Source of the DNA: Desulfobacteraceae bacterium
GTDB taxonomy: Bacteria > Desulfobacterota > Desulfobacteria > Desulfobacterales > BuS5
Direction of reading: 5' to 3'
Length of the DNA stretch: 12,987 bases
NCBI GenBank assembly: GCA_030642865.1
Contig: DAOWMW010000012.1
Location: 1 to 12,987, forward strand
The stretch's first letter is position 1. The number at the start of each line of letters is the position of its first letter. A program made the translations under genes and the position numbers. Under the pieces are notes generated by a model. It was not told where the DNA came from, did not search any database, and saw only the letters and a program-made list of their open reading frames with translations. Below, piece after piece: positions 1 through 6,721 of the stretch.

Positions 1-40
1 GATTTTTAGAATCGGGTAATTATCTGGAAGTCTATATAAC
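1..40 (+). repeat. R3 hairpin repeat, copy 1 (cut by window edge)
   Basis: Shares the core GGGTAATTATCTG and a preceding small hairpin (GATTTTTAGAATC) with copies at 9318-9366 (same orientation) and 3771-3818 (opposite orientation). The hairpin arm here has a G-C pair where the 9325-9341 copy has A-T, so the pairing is kept although the bases differ. The left end lies outside the window. The right limit is approximate, since similarity fades after about base 32. Confidence 0.6.
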
Positions 41-148
41 CGGTTTTATGGCAAGCTATTAAAAAACAGAGGGTTGGAAGAAGTAAACCGCATTGAAAAG
101 GAGATATTCAAGTTTTAAGATGTGATCCGTTCTCTTCTTCAAAAGATA
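41..148. other. Unassigned sequence between repeats
   Basis: No complete gene is visible. One plus-strand frame is open from base 20 to a TAA at 116-118 and reads ...NRFYGKLLKNRGLEEVNRIE..., which looks protein-like in composition, but it is closed upstream by a stop at 17-19 and has no start codon with a ribosome binding site. It may be the decayed end of a gene outside the window, or chance. Confidence 0.3.
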
Positions 149-179
149 AGGATTGGGGATGAAATAAATTCACGATCCT
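149..179. repeat. R2 imperfect palindrome, copy 1
   Basis: A 31-bp unit with arms AGGAT / ATCCT around a GATGAAATAAATTCAC core. Near-identical copies lie at 692-723 (same orientation) and 9369-9399 (inverted). The stop codon (170-172) and last codons of the neighbouring 140-aa ORF fall inside this copy, so the repeat forms the C-terminus of that protein. Confidence 0.8.
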
Positions 180-592
180 ATCAGTGGCAGGAACCTGCTA
201 ATTTCTTTAATCTCATTGGACATAAGATTCCGCCATTTAACGGAATAAAAAATTTCATTTCCAAATCTTGACTTGGGCATAAAAACAGCTGCTTTCATTG
301 TGCCTGAGACCTCTATACTGTTGTATGCTATCCATAAAATTTTTTTATTGTTCAGGTTAAATTCTTTACATATGATTTTTACAAAGTCCTGATACCTGCC
401 TGTGATCGAATATCCTTTTTTTGTTTCTGCTGCAAAGACTATTACAGGTTTTAACATATACAGGTCCGGGTTTTCATTTGATAAATCGATGATTGTTAAG
501 CGGCAGGAACCCGGCCACCAGCTCACGGGTCTGGTGAAGCTGTGCTTCCCCTTTTTACCGCTCCATTCATATATTCCGTTAAATTTTATCAT
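170..592 (-). CDS. Hypothetical protein, 140 aa, family not recognised
   Basis: I do not recognise this family. The product has protein-like composition: an N-terminal part rich in aromatic and basic residues (YEWSGKKGKHSFTRPVSWWPGSCR, approx. residues 9-32), a hydrophobic strand-like segment (LKPVIVFAAETKKG, 47-60), and a basic C-terminal half. There is no signal peptide, clear membrane span or metal motif, so it is probably cytoplasmic and soluble. The ATG at 590-592 has no Shine-Dalgarno sequence. A MITE-like element (608-680) with its target duplication at 599-607 sits exactly where the ribosome binding site would be. The 3' end lies in repeat R2, and a second direct R2 copy lies upstream at 692-723. 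The frame stays open upstream to about 643 without an ATG, so the original start may have been displaced. It could be an intact orphan gene, or a gene disabled at its 5' end. A plus-strand ORF over the same bases (402-647) is judged a shadow. Confidence 0.6.
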   Translation of the reverse strand: MIKFNGIYEWSGKKGKHSFTRPVSWWPGSCRLTIIDLSNENPDLYMLKPVIVFAAETKKGYSITGRYQDFVKIICKEFNLNNKKILWIAYNSIEVSGTMKAAVFMPKSRFGNEIFYSVKWRNLMSNEIKEISRFLPLIGS

Positions 593-607
593 AGCAGCAT
601 ATTTAAT

Positions 608-680
608 AAGTAGTGTTCGGCTAGAATCTTGCGAGGGGGAAGTTTAATTTTTTCGGCAATTTCCAAACCGGACACCAGTG
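608..680. mobile_element. MITE-like element A (73 bp) with 9-bp target duplication
   Basis: Left end AAGTAGTGTTCGGCTAG and right end ACCGGACACCAGTG are imperfect inverted repeats matching the ends of elements B (2100-2320) and C (3397-3644). ATATTTAAT occurs on both sides (599-607 and 681-689), an exact 9-bp direct repeat immediately outside the ends. The interior is only the shared subterminal GGGAAGTTTAATT block, so this looks like an internal-deletion form. No transposase is encoded. Confidence 0.8.
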
Positions 681-691
681 ATATTTAATTA

Positions 692-723
692 AGGATTGGG
701 GGATGAAATAAATTCACGATCCT
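692..723. repeat. R2 imperfect palindrome, copy 2
   Basis: A 32-bp copy, one G longer than copy 1, in the same orientation. Together with its flanks (TTAATTA before, TAAAGTATTGTA after) it resembles the extended form of the inverted copy at 9369-9399. Element A is inserted a few bases to its left. Confidence 0.8.
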
Positions 724-734
724 AAAGTATTGTA

Positions 735-785
735 CCCGGGGAAAAATATTTTCCCGGGGGCTAAGGACTCCCCCGATTTTTTTTT
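735..785. terminator. Two overlapping hairpins between the CoA-transferase and the 140-aa ORF
   Basis: A hairpin at 735-758 (CCCGGGG / CCCGGG arms around an A/T-rich loop) overlaps a second hairpin at 755-775 (CGGGGG / CCCCCG). On the plus strand the second is followed by nine T (777-785), a textbook intrinsic terminator for rightward transcripts. On the minus strand, the direction of the genes, either hairpin follows the CoA-transferase stop at 784-786 closely but has no good U-tract. Best read as a strong structured barrier, functional mainly against rightward transcription and possibly against both. Confidence 0.5.
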
Positions 786-2001
786 AAATTTTTCTATATC
801 GTTTAGCAAGCACCTCTCTATGGGCAGAAGCTTCCCTGGCAAGCTCTTCTATCTGTTCGTCAGAATAGGAGAGTATCTCTTTTAATATCTCCCGGGAATG
901 TTGTCCCAGTGTAGGCGACGGCTCATGCTCTCCCTGTATCCTGTCCCCCATGCAAATGGGATTCCCTATGGCCCTGACAGACCCGCATAGAGGATGCTCC
1001 ATATTAATAACTATTTTATTATGTATTACCTGGGAATTTTTTATAACTTTATCCAGAGTATTCACCGGAGCAACAGCCAGATCCTCTTTTCCCATGAGTT
1101 TTAGCCAATGGGCGGTATCTTCTTTACGTAATGCATCCTCTATAATTCCCTCGATCTCATCTCTGTTTTGAATTCTTTTTTCCGATGTATTAAACCTGGG
1201 GTCATCGGCCAGGGACTTCATACCAATAATTTTTGTTATGTAAGGCCAGACCGCACCAAGCATAATATAACCATCCTTTGTTTGAAATGATCCAGCAAAG
1301 GGTAATATGGGATGTCTATACCCCTGGGGGCCTGGGACCTTACCAGAAAGAAAGTAGTTTTGAAAATGATTCGACATTAAAAACATTGTTGAATTAAGGA
1401 GATTAATATCTATTTTGCAGCCCTCATCTTTTTTTTCACGGTCATAAAGAGCAGTTATAATGCCGGTTGCGGCAAACATTCCGGCTGAGATATCTGCTAC
1501 GGGAATACCGGGTCTCATGGGAGGCCCGTCACTTTCTCCGCAAAGACTTATTGCACCTGCAAGCCCCTGAGCAACATCATCCATGGATATTCTGTCTTTA
1601 TAGGGTCCGGTGGGGCCAAATCCTGTAATAGAACAATATATTATTTTGGGATTTACTTTTTTAACATTTTCATAATCAATACCAAGTTTTTCCATTGTCC
1701 CGGCCCTGAAGTTATTTAATATAACATCAGATATCCTGGCCAGATCAAACAGGGCATTTTTCCCGGAATCAGTTGCAAGATCAAGGGTAATACTCTTTTT
1801 ATTTCTGTTTAAAGCCAGAATATAATAACCTTCACCCTTGATTTTTGGGGGAAGGACTCTTACCAGATCCCCTCTTCCTGGAGATTCTATCTTGATTATT
1901 TCTGCTCCCATATCTCCGAGCATTTGTGTTCCAAAGGGTCCTGCGTGAGCCTGGGAGAGATCTAATACACGGATACCGCTAAGTGGTCCTTTTATTGTCA
2001 T
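784..2001 (-). CDS. CaiB/BaiF family (class III) CoA-transferase
   Basis: 405 aa, the usual length for class III CoA-transferases, which move CoA between carboxylic acids through an aspartyl-CoA thioester in the cytoplasm. The N-terminus GPLSGIRVLDLSQAHAGPF, followed by MGAEIIKIESPGRGDLVR (31-48), is the family signature, and NRNKKSITLDL (65-75) is the conserved nucleotide-binding stretch. The catalytic Asp is most likely D170 in PVADISAGM, aligned from the family pattern. Start: ATG at 1999-2001 with a strong AAGGAGGAG site at 2007-2015. Substrate cannot be read from the sequence; relatives act on formyl-, carnitine-, succinyl- or aromatic acid CoAs, and no partner dehydrogenase or ligase lies nearby. 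It is separated from rluD by MITE-like element B and so probably has its own promoter, although none is convincing. Confidence 0.93.
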   Translation of the reverse strand: MTIKGPLSGIRVLDLSQAHAGPFGTQMLGDMGAEIIKIESPGRGDLVRVLPPKIKGEGYYILALNRNKKSITLDLATDSGKNALFDLARISDVILNNFRAGTMEKLGIDYENVKKVNPKIIYCSITGFGPTGPYKDRISMDDVAQGLAGAISLCGESDGPPMRPGIPVADISAGMFAATGIITALYDREKKDEGCKIDINLLNSTMFLMSNHFQNYFLSGKVPGPQGYRHPILPFAGSFQTKDGYIMLGAVWPYITKIIGMKSLADDPRFNTSEKRIQNRDEIEGIIEDALRKEDTAHWLKLMGKEDLAVAPVNTLDKVIKNSQVIHNKIVINMEHPLCGSVRAIGNPICMGDRIQGEHEPSPTLGQHSREILKEILSYSDEQIEELAREASAHREVLAKRYRKI

Positions 2002-2099
2002 TTTTGCTCCTCCTTGTATAACAAATTCTATTAATCTGAATTAGCGTCACTACAACCCTTACATATTGGTAAATATTATATATATAGAGCAATCTGAAC

Positions 2100-2320
2100 C
2101 AGCAGTGTCCGGTTAGAATCTTGCAAGCTGTGCGGTTTTAGCCTTTAGATTAGCTAAAAATGATCACAGGATGTGTTTTCACCCACTGGGTGTTATTTCC
2201 TGCTAAGGGCTCGCCCAAAAATGAATTGGCAATTTTAAGTGTTGAGGCGCCTGCCTGGCAAGGCGCGAAAGCGTAGGGAAGTTTAATTGTTTCCCGCAAT
2301 TTTTTGACCGGACAATAGCG
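2100..2320. mobile_element. MITE-like element B (221 bp), degraded target duplication
   Basis: Left end CAGCAGTGTCCGGTTAGAAT at 2100-2119 is identical to the left end of element C over these 20 bases. The right end CCGGACAATAGCG (2308-2320) is its diverged inverted partner. The expected 9-bp duplications are AATCTGAAC (2091-2099) and GAACTGAAC (2321-2329), matching at 7 of 9. Inside lies the shared GGGAAGTTTAATTGTTT block near the right end; the rest (2128-2270) differs from element C and encodes nothing visible. It starts 12 bp past the rluD stop codon on the minus strand and may carry that gene's transcript end. The remaining spacer (2002-2090) shows only the CoA-transferase ribosome binding site. 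Confidence 0.75.
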
Positions 2321-2332
2321 GAACTGAACAAT

Positions 2333-3298
2333 TTATTCATACTTGCCACCCAGCAATTTAATTATCCCCTTCATGTCCCCGGGTAAAGGAGCCTTAAAAA
2401 AAGAGAGTTTATTTGATACCGGGTGGATAAAACTCAATTTCCAGGCGTGGAGCATCTGTCTTTTTACAGAGATGATATTTGCAGCTATATTTTTATCATG
2501 AATAAAATTTTTGTACGCTTTTGCACTGCAATAAACAGGATCTCCAATTACAGGATGACCAATCGCTGCGCAATGAACTCTTATCTGATGCGTTCTACCT
2601 GTATCCAGGATAACTTCGATTAATGCAGCACCCTGGTACTGCTTTAACACTCTCCAGAATGTTTTTGCATAACGGCCATTCCTGCTTTTTACTGACATTT
2701 TTTTTCTGTCAACAGGATGCCGGCCCAGGGGGAGTTCAATAACCCCCTTTGACGATTTCAGGTTCCCATAGACAAGAGCAAGATATATTTTTTTTACTTT
2801 TCGGTCTTTAAATTGACTTGCCAGGTTAGTATGGGAAGTGCTGTTTTTGGCGACAACCAGGACCCCCGATGTGTTTTTATCAAGGCGATGAACTATTCCG
2901 GGTCTTATATTTTCCCTGGTACAGGCCATCTCAGGGTAATAATAAAGGAGTCCGTTCACCAGAGTTCCTGAATAATTACCAGGAGCAGGGTGAACAACCA
3001 GGCCAGCAGGTTTGTTTAGGACAAGAACTTCATTATCCTCATATAAAGAATCGATGGGTATTGGCTCCGGGTCAAAAACCAGGCGCACAGGGGGGGGGAT
3101 AGCTCCTGATATAACATCTCCTGCCGCCACTTTGTAACAAGGCTTTTTAACTGCTCCATCAACCAGGATGTGACCATTACGTACTATCTTTGCGAGAAAT
3201 GTACGAGAATTCTTGTTATAAACAGAAATCAGAGCATCCAGGCGCATACCAGAATCGGCGGTGGAGACCCGGATAGTAAAAGATTCAGTTTTGCCCAT
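2333..3298 (-). CDS. rluD: RluA/RluD-family 23S rRNA pseudouridine synthase
   Basis: 321 aa, normal for the RluD subfamily, which isomerises uridines in helix 69 of 23S rRNA. An S4 RNA-binding domain lies at about 17-75 (MRLDALIS..., NGHILVDGAVKKPCYKV). The catalytic domain has NKPAGLVVHPAPG (95-107), the HRLDKNTSG motif (137-145) with catalytic Asp140, and TGRTHQIRVH (233-242). QMLHAWKLSFIHP near the end is also typical. The ATG at 3296-3298 has no clear Shine-Dalgarno; an in-frame stop lies shortly upstream and the next Met (residue 18) would cut the S4 domain, so this start is kept. carD lies upstream, separated by element C and other repeats. RluD rather than RluC or RluA is inferred from the S4 domain and length; the exact uridine targets are not shown by sequence. 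Confidence 0.93.
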   Translation of the reverse strand: MGKTESFTIRVSTADSGMRLDALISVYNKNSRTFLAKIVRNGHILVDGAVKKPCYKVAAGDVISGAIPPPVRLVFDPEPIPIDSLYEDNEVLVLNKPAGLVVHPAPGNYSGTLVNGLLYYYPEMACTRENIRPGIVHRLDKNTSGVLVVAKNSTSHTNLASQFKDRKVKKIYLALVYGNLKSSKGVIELPLGRHPVDRKKMSVKSRNGRYAKTFWRVLKQYQGAALIEVILDTGRTHQIRVHCAAIGHPVIGDPVYCSAKAYKNFIHDKNIAANIISVKRQMLHAWKLSFIHPVSNKLSFFKAPLPGDMKGIIKLLGGKYE

Positions 3299-3313
3299 AT
3301 TAAAATTTTATTA

Positions 3314-3350
3314 ATTTAGTCCCTTACTCCTGAAAAGCTGTAATAAAAAA
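3314..3350 (+). repeat. R4 short repeat, copy 1
   Basis: TTAGTCCCTTACTCCTGAAA followed by TAATAAAAA resembles TTAGTACCTTACTCGTGAAA followed by TTATAAAAA at 9246-9280. It lies just upstream of the rluD start. The second copy lies about 75 bp upstream of prs, so the position relative to the start is not conserved, which argues against a simple shared ribosome binding site or promoter. Confidence 0.5.
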
Positions 3351-3396
3351 TAAGGCTTTGGTTTTATTTTCGGGTACCTGGAAATGCATGTTGAGT

Positions 3397-3644
3397 CAGC
3401 AGTGTCCGGTTAGAATCTTGCGAGAGGGAAGTTTAATTGTTTTTGTAGCGTATTGAATAAATTTCGTAAAATTTCTTGGTGCAGCGTAACCAAAAAATTG
3501 CGATTGTTTGAGGGAGGCACGAGGGAGTTTTGCAATTTTGGCGAAGCAAACTTAGAAATTCAAGCAATTTATTCTTTAATAGCGGAAAAAACAATTAAAT
3601 TTCCCGCATTTTGTTTCTTGCAAGTTCTTAACCGGACACTACTG
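3397..3644. mobile_element. MITE-like element C (248 bp) with exact 9-bp target duplication
   Basis: Left end CAGCAGTGTCCGGTTAGAAT and right end TTAACCGGACACTACTG form a good terminal inverted repeat. The inverted similarity continues through a subterminal block (GGGAAGTTTAATTGTTTTT near 3425-3443 against AAAAAACAATTAAATTTCCC near 3587-3606), about 50-60 bp per side in all. ATGTTGAGT is repeated exactly at 3388-3396 and 3645-3653. The middle holds a GAGGGAGGCACGAGGGAG stretch of unknown origin. A 97-codon plus-strand ORF begins inside and runs out past the right end; it matches no family I know and is not called. The element splits the carD-rluD spacer. Confidence 0.88.
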
Positions 3645-3653
3645 ATGTTGAGT

Positions 3654-3770
3654 AGTGAGTTACGAGGGAAAACAGATCGTACATTTATTTTCAATACTCA
3701 TATCCTGAAATGGCCAGGATTAAAACCAATCTCTAAAATGAGTTGAGTTGTGGGCAAAGCCCGCCCTGGT
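3654..3770. other. Spacer right of element C, no gene seen
   Basis: Part of the 616-bp gene-free stretch between rluD and carD (3299-3914), which otherwise holds R4, element C, R3 and a hairpin. The only structure noted here is a small GGGCAAAGCCC hairpin near 3752-3762. No promoter or coding frame is convincing. Confidence 0.4.
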
Positions 3771-3818
3771 AACTACAGATTTTCAAATAATCACCCGACT
3801 TTAAAAATTAGCACAAGG
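3771..3818 (-). repeat. R3 hairpin repeat, copy 2 (inverted)
   Basis: Read on the minus strand it begins CCTTGTGCTAATTTTTAAA and continues GTCGGGTGATTATTTGAAAA. The copy at 9318-9366 reads CCTTGTGCCAATTTTTAAA then ATTGGGTAATTATCTGACAA. The match is clear over about 40 bp with scattered substitutions, mostly transitions. Confidence 0.7.
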
Positions 3819-3849
3819 CCTGGGAGGGGGTATTGTAATACCCCAGGGA
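3819..3849 (-). terminator. Hairpin downstream of carD, possible terminator
   Basis: A near-perfect palindrome GGGGTATTGTAATACCCC (3827-3844) with further CCTGG-type pairing outside. It lies about 70 bp past the carD stop. No T-run follows directly on the minus strand; an ATTTTT appears about 14 nt later inside repeat R3. It could end the carD transcript, but lacks a proper U-tract. Confidence 0.4.
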
Positions 3850-3914
3850 CAGATAATAGCTAAAAACAATTTGCTGTAAAATTATAAGATTTGCATTAAT
3901 GGAGAGTTTACGCT

Positions 3915-4454
3915 TTAATCATTAAAAAATGATTCTATTTTGGATAAAATAATTTCCTGGCCTTTACCGCTTGCGGTGGAAAGTTCACTAACCAGGAGAA
4001 TCTGGGCTGTATCATAGAGTTTTCTTTCACCAAAAGAAAGATCTTTAGCATTCTTGAGTATGGAAAGATCTCTATATACCTCAGCTACATCATATATGGA
4101 ACCGGTTCTTATCTTATCCATATATTCCTTGTGTCTTCTGTTCCAGGCCTGCTTGTCGATAATCATCTCACATTCTTTACTTATGACATCATAGACATCT
4201 GCGATATTATCTCTGTTTATCACATCTCTTAACCCCACCTGTTCCACATTCCAAACAGGAATCATTATAACCATACTGTTTTCAAAAATTTTCATGACAT
4301 AAAAATCATGTTCATTGCCACCAACAACTTTTTTTTCTATGGCCTCAATTTTGCCAACTCCATGGGCAGGATATACAGCGAGATCCCCTACCTTAAATTC
4401 ACGTGCCTGCTCTGTGCTTTTTTGAGAGTTTTCTATAGTCATTTTTTCGTCCAT
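3915..4454 (-). CDS. carD: CarD family transcriptional regulator
   Basis: 179 aa, typical for CarD/CdnL proteins, which bind the RNA polymerase beta subunit and stabilise open promoter complexes. The N-terminal RNAP-interacting (Tudor-like) domain spans about 18-75, beginning FKVGDLAVYPAHGVGKIEAIE. The C-terminal helical DNA-binding domain includes WNRRHKEYMDKIRTGSIYDVA (104-124). W104 probably corresponds to the family tryptophan that inserts at the upstream edge of the bubble, and SFGERKLYDTAQILLVSELS (140-159) is conserved. The start ATG at 4452-4454 has AAGGA at 4462-4466, seven bases away. A sigma70-like promoter lies upstream and hppA ends in a strong terminator before it, so carD is probably its own transcription unit. 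Confidence 0.95.
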   Translation of the reverse strand: MDEKMTIENSQKSTEQAREFKVGDLAVYPAHGVGKIEAIEKKVVGGNEHDFYVMKIFENSMVIMIPVWNVEQVGLRDVINRDNIADVYDVISKECEMIIDKQAWNRRHKEYMDKIRTGSIYDVAEVYRDLSILKNAKDLSFGERKLYDTAQILLVSELSTASGKGQEIILSKIESFFND

Positions 4455-4512
4455 TATGAATTCCTTAGAAAAAATATTAATTGATGCAAAGCAAAGTGCT
4501 TGATGAGTTTAA

Positions 4513-4541
4513 ATTCTACCACATAATATGAATAAACTCAA
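4513..4541 (-). promoter_or_regulatory. Sigma70-type promoter for carD
   Basis: On the minus strand TTGAGT (4536-4541), 17-bp spacer, TAGAAT (4513-4518), between the hppA terminator and carD. It predicts a 5' leader of roughly 50 nt before the carD ATG. Hexamers match four to five of six consensus positions each. Confidence 0.7.
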
Positions 4542-4544
4542 TAC

Positions 4545-4582
4545 AAAAAAAAAGGATTGACGCATAAACGCGCCAATCCTTT
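4545..4582 (-). terminator. Intrinsic terminator of hppA
   Basis: On the minus strand AAAGGATTG (4574-4582) pairs with CAATCCTTT (4551-4559), with inner GCG/CGC pairing around a short loop, followed directly by a run of T (complement of the A-run from 4545). It lies about 33 bp beyond the hppA stop and just before the carD promoter. Confidence 0.92.
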
Positions 4583-4614
4583 AAATTGTCTAACTGTGTT
4601 TTTTTTATATATTG

Positions 4615-6648
4615 CTATATAAAAGGAACAAGCAGTAGAGCTACAACATTCAAAATCTTGATCATGGGATTAATAGCCGGACCAGCAGTATCCTTGTAAG
4701 GATCGCCTACAGTATCACCTGTAACTGCAGCCTTATGGGCATCACTACCCTTTCCGCCAAGATTTCCGTCTTCTATGTATTTTTTGGCATTGTCCCATGC
4801 AGCACCACCTGTTGTCATTGAAATACCAACAAACAGACCAGTAACTATACTTCCAATGAGAACGCCGCCAAGAGCAACAGGACCTAACGTAAAACCTACA
4901 ATAACAGGTACTGCAACAGGAAGCATTGCTGGAATCATCATTTCTGAAAGAGCAAATTTTGTTACAATATCAACACATGCTGCATAATCAGGTTTTGCTG
5001 TTCCTTCCATAATGCCAGGTATTTCAGCAAACTGACGCCTTACTTCATTAACCACAGCATGTCCTGCTTTACCAACTGCTTTCATTGCCATGGAACCGAA
5101 AAGATAAGGGAGAAGACCACCAATAAAAAGGCCTATGAGAACTTTTACATTGGATAAATCAAATTCAAGAGATGTGCCAAGATGTTTGAACTCCTGGGTA
5201 TACGCGGAAAAAAGAACCAGTGCTGCTAAAGCTGCAGAACCAATGGCATAACCTTTTGTAACAGCCTTGGTGGTATTTCCAACAGCATCCAGAGGATCAG
5301 TTACTGCACGAACAGACTCATCCATGTCTGCCATTTCAGCAATACCGCCTGCATTATCTGTAATTGGACCATAGGCATCAATTGCAATTACCATACCTGT
5401 CATTGAAAGCATGGATACAGCAGCAATTGCGATTCCATAAAGACCAGCAAAATAATTTGCAGCCAAAATTGCAGCACAAATTGTAAGTACAGGAGCAGCA
5501 GTAGACTGCATACTTACAGCAAGTCCTGCTATCATGTTTGTTCCATGACCTGTTGTGGAAGCCTCAGCAATACTCTTAACAGGAGCGTAAATTCCTGTAT
5601 AGTATTCTGTAATAATAACAAGAATTACAGTCAGGACAAGTCCCACAAGGGCAGAATAATAAATATTCATGACAGAAAATTCCGCCATTTCCCCCAGCAT
5701 AATTTTGGTTGCAGGATAAAATGCAATTCCAGCCAGAATAGCCGCACCAAACATACCCTTATAAAGAGCACCCATAATGTATGTTGAGTCTTCTTTAAGC
5801 CTTACGAAAAATACGGAAATTCCTGATGCTATTATTGAAATAGCGCCGAGAACCAAAGGAAAAAGTACTACAGCCTGGCTTTTGGGAAAAAGAAGATGGG
5901 CCAGTACCATAGCCGCAACAGTTGTTACAGCATAAGTTTCAAAAAGGTCAGCAGCCATGCCTGCACAGTCACCAACATTGTCACCAACATTGTCTGCGAT
6001 GGTCGCTGGATTTCTCGGATCATCCTCAGGGATTCCAGCTTCAATTTTTCCCACAAGGTCGGCTCCGACATCAGCACCCTTTGTAAATATTCCGCCGCCA
6101 AGACGTGCAAAAATCGAAATAAGACTTCCGCCAAAACCAAGAGAAATCAATGCTATTGAAATTGAGCCGCTTTCAACTCCCTGGTGAAGCAGAATTGTAT
6201 AAAGGCCGGCGCAGGATGTTAAAGCAAGACCGGCAACTATCATACCTGTTACAGAGCCACCTTTAAAAGCAAGCTTAAGTCCGGCGTTAAGTCCGTCTTT
6301 GCAAGCTTCGGCTGTTCTGACATTTGCTATAACAGAAACACGCATTCCAATATAACCTGCAAAGTAAGAGGCAACAGCACCAATTAAAAACCCCAAAGTT
6401 GCCCAGGAACCATAACCAGGAGCAAAAAAGAGAATTATGGCAATAACTATACCGACTGCTGCCATACTTTTAAGCTGACGATTAAGATATGCAATAGCCC
6501 CTGTTTTAATAGCATCAGCTATTTCAGCCATTTTTTCATCACCTGCAGGTGCAGATTTAACAGCACCGGCAAGAATTAATGCAAATATTACTCCAGCAAT
6601 ACCTGCCAAAGTGCAAACTAATGGAATATTTCCCATTATAGATTCCAT
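4615..6648 (-). CDS. hppA: Membrane-bound proton-pumping pyrophosphatase, predicted K+-independent
   Basis: 677 aa from the chosen start, a polytopic inner-membrane enzyme coupling PPi hydrolysis to ion export. Family motifs, numbered from this start: [13 protein letters not shown] (191-203), DNVGDNVGD (219-227), [15 protein letters not shown] (425-439), and [18 protein letters not shown] (644-661), whose acidic residues bind Mg-PPi. In [10 protein letters not shown] a Lys (461) occupies the position that is Ala in K+-dependent enzymes. By the Ala/Lys rule this predicts a K+-independent H+ pump, since known Na+-pumping members are K+-dependent. Start: ATG at 6646-6648 has GGAGG at 6655-6659 with ideal spacing. 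An in-frame ATG at 6682-6684 (12 residues longer) has no ribosome binding site and its extension [12 protein letters not shown] is polar, unlike the family. It lies between pth and carD and ends in a strong terminator. Confidence 0.95.
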   Translation of the reverse strand: MESIMGNIPLVCTLAGIAGVIFALILAGAVKSAPAGDEKMAEIADAIKTGAIAYLNRQLKSMAAVGIVIAIILFFAPGYGSWATLGFLIGAVASYFAGYIGMRVSVIANVRTAEACKDGLNAGLKLAFKGGSVTGMIVAGLALTSCAGLYTILLHQGVESGSISIALISLGFGGSLISIFARLGGGIFTKGADVGADLVGKIEAGIPEDDPRNPATIADNVGDNVGDCAGMAADLFETYAVTTVAAMVLAHLLFPKSQAVVLFPLVLGAISIIASGISVFFVRLKEDSTYIMGALYKGMFGAAILAGIAFYPATKIMLGEMAEFSVMNIYYSALVGLVLTVILVIITEYYTGIYAPVKSIAEASTTGHGTNMIAGLAVSMQSTAAPVLTICAAILAANYFAGLYGIAIAAVSMLSMTGMVIAIDAYGPITDNAGGIAEMADMDESVRAVTDPLDAVGNTTKAVTKGYAIGSAALAALVLFSAYTQEFKHLGTSLEFDLSNVKVLIGLFIGGLLPYLFGSMAMKAVGKAGHAVVNEVRRQFAEIPGIMEGTAKPDYAACVDIVTKFALSEMMIPAMLPVAVPVIVGFTLGPVALGGVLIGSIVTGLFVGISMTTGGAAWDNAKKYIEDGNLGGKGSDAHKAAVTGDTVGDPYKDTAGPAINPMIKILNVVALLLVPFI

Positions 6649-6721
6649 AAATTTCCTCCATTTAATAGTCTCGCGCCCGTCCATATTTGGCTATTTCACA
6701 CAGGTGCCCGGTTGTTTCAAA

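Noticed and set aside
402..647. 81-codon plus-strand ORF
   Set aside because: Antisense to the 140-aa ORF and ending inside element A; the minus-strand product has the better protein composition.
2020..2095. TATAAT and TTGTAG-like hexamers upstream of the CoA-transferase
   Set aside because: No pair with acceptable spacing and two good hexamers; AT-rich background makes single matches uninformative.
3453..3746. 97-codon plus-strand ORF
   Set aside because: Starts inside MITE-like element C and runs through its right end and target duplication, has no ribosome binding site, and matches no known family; chance reading of a repeat.
4775..6187. Several 70-87-codon frames inside hppA on both strands
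   Set aside because: Shadows of a long, well-conserved gene.
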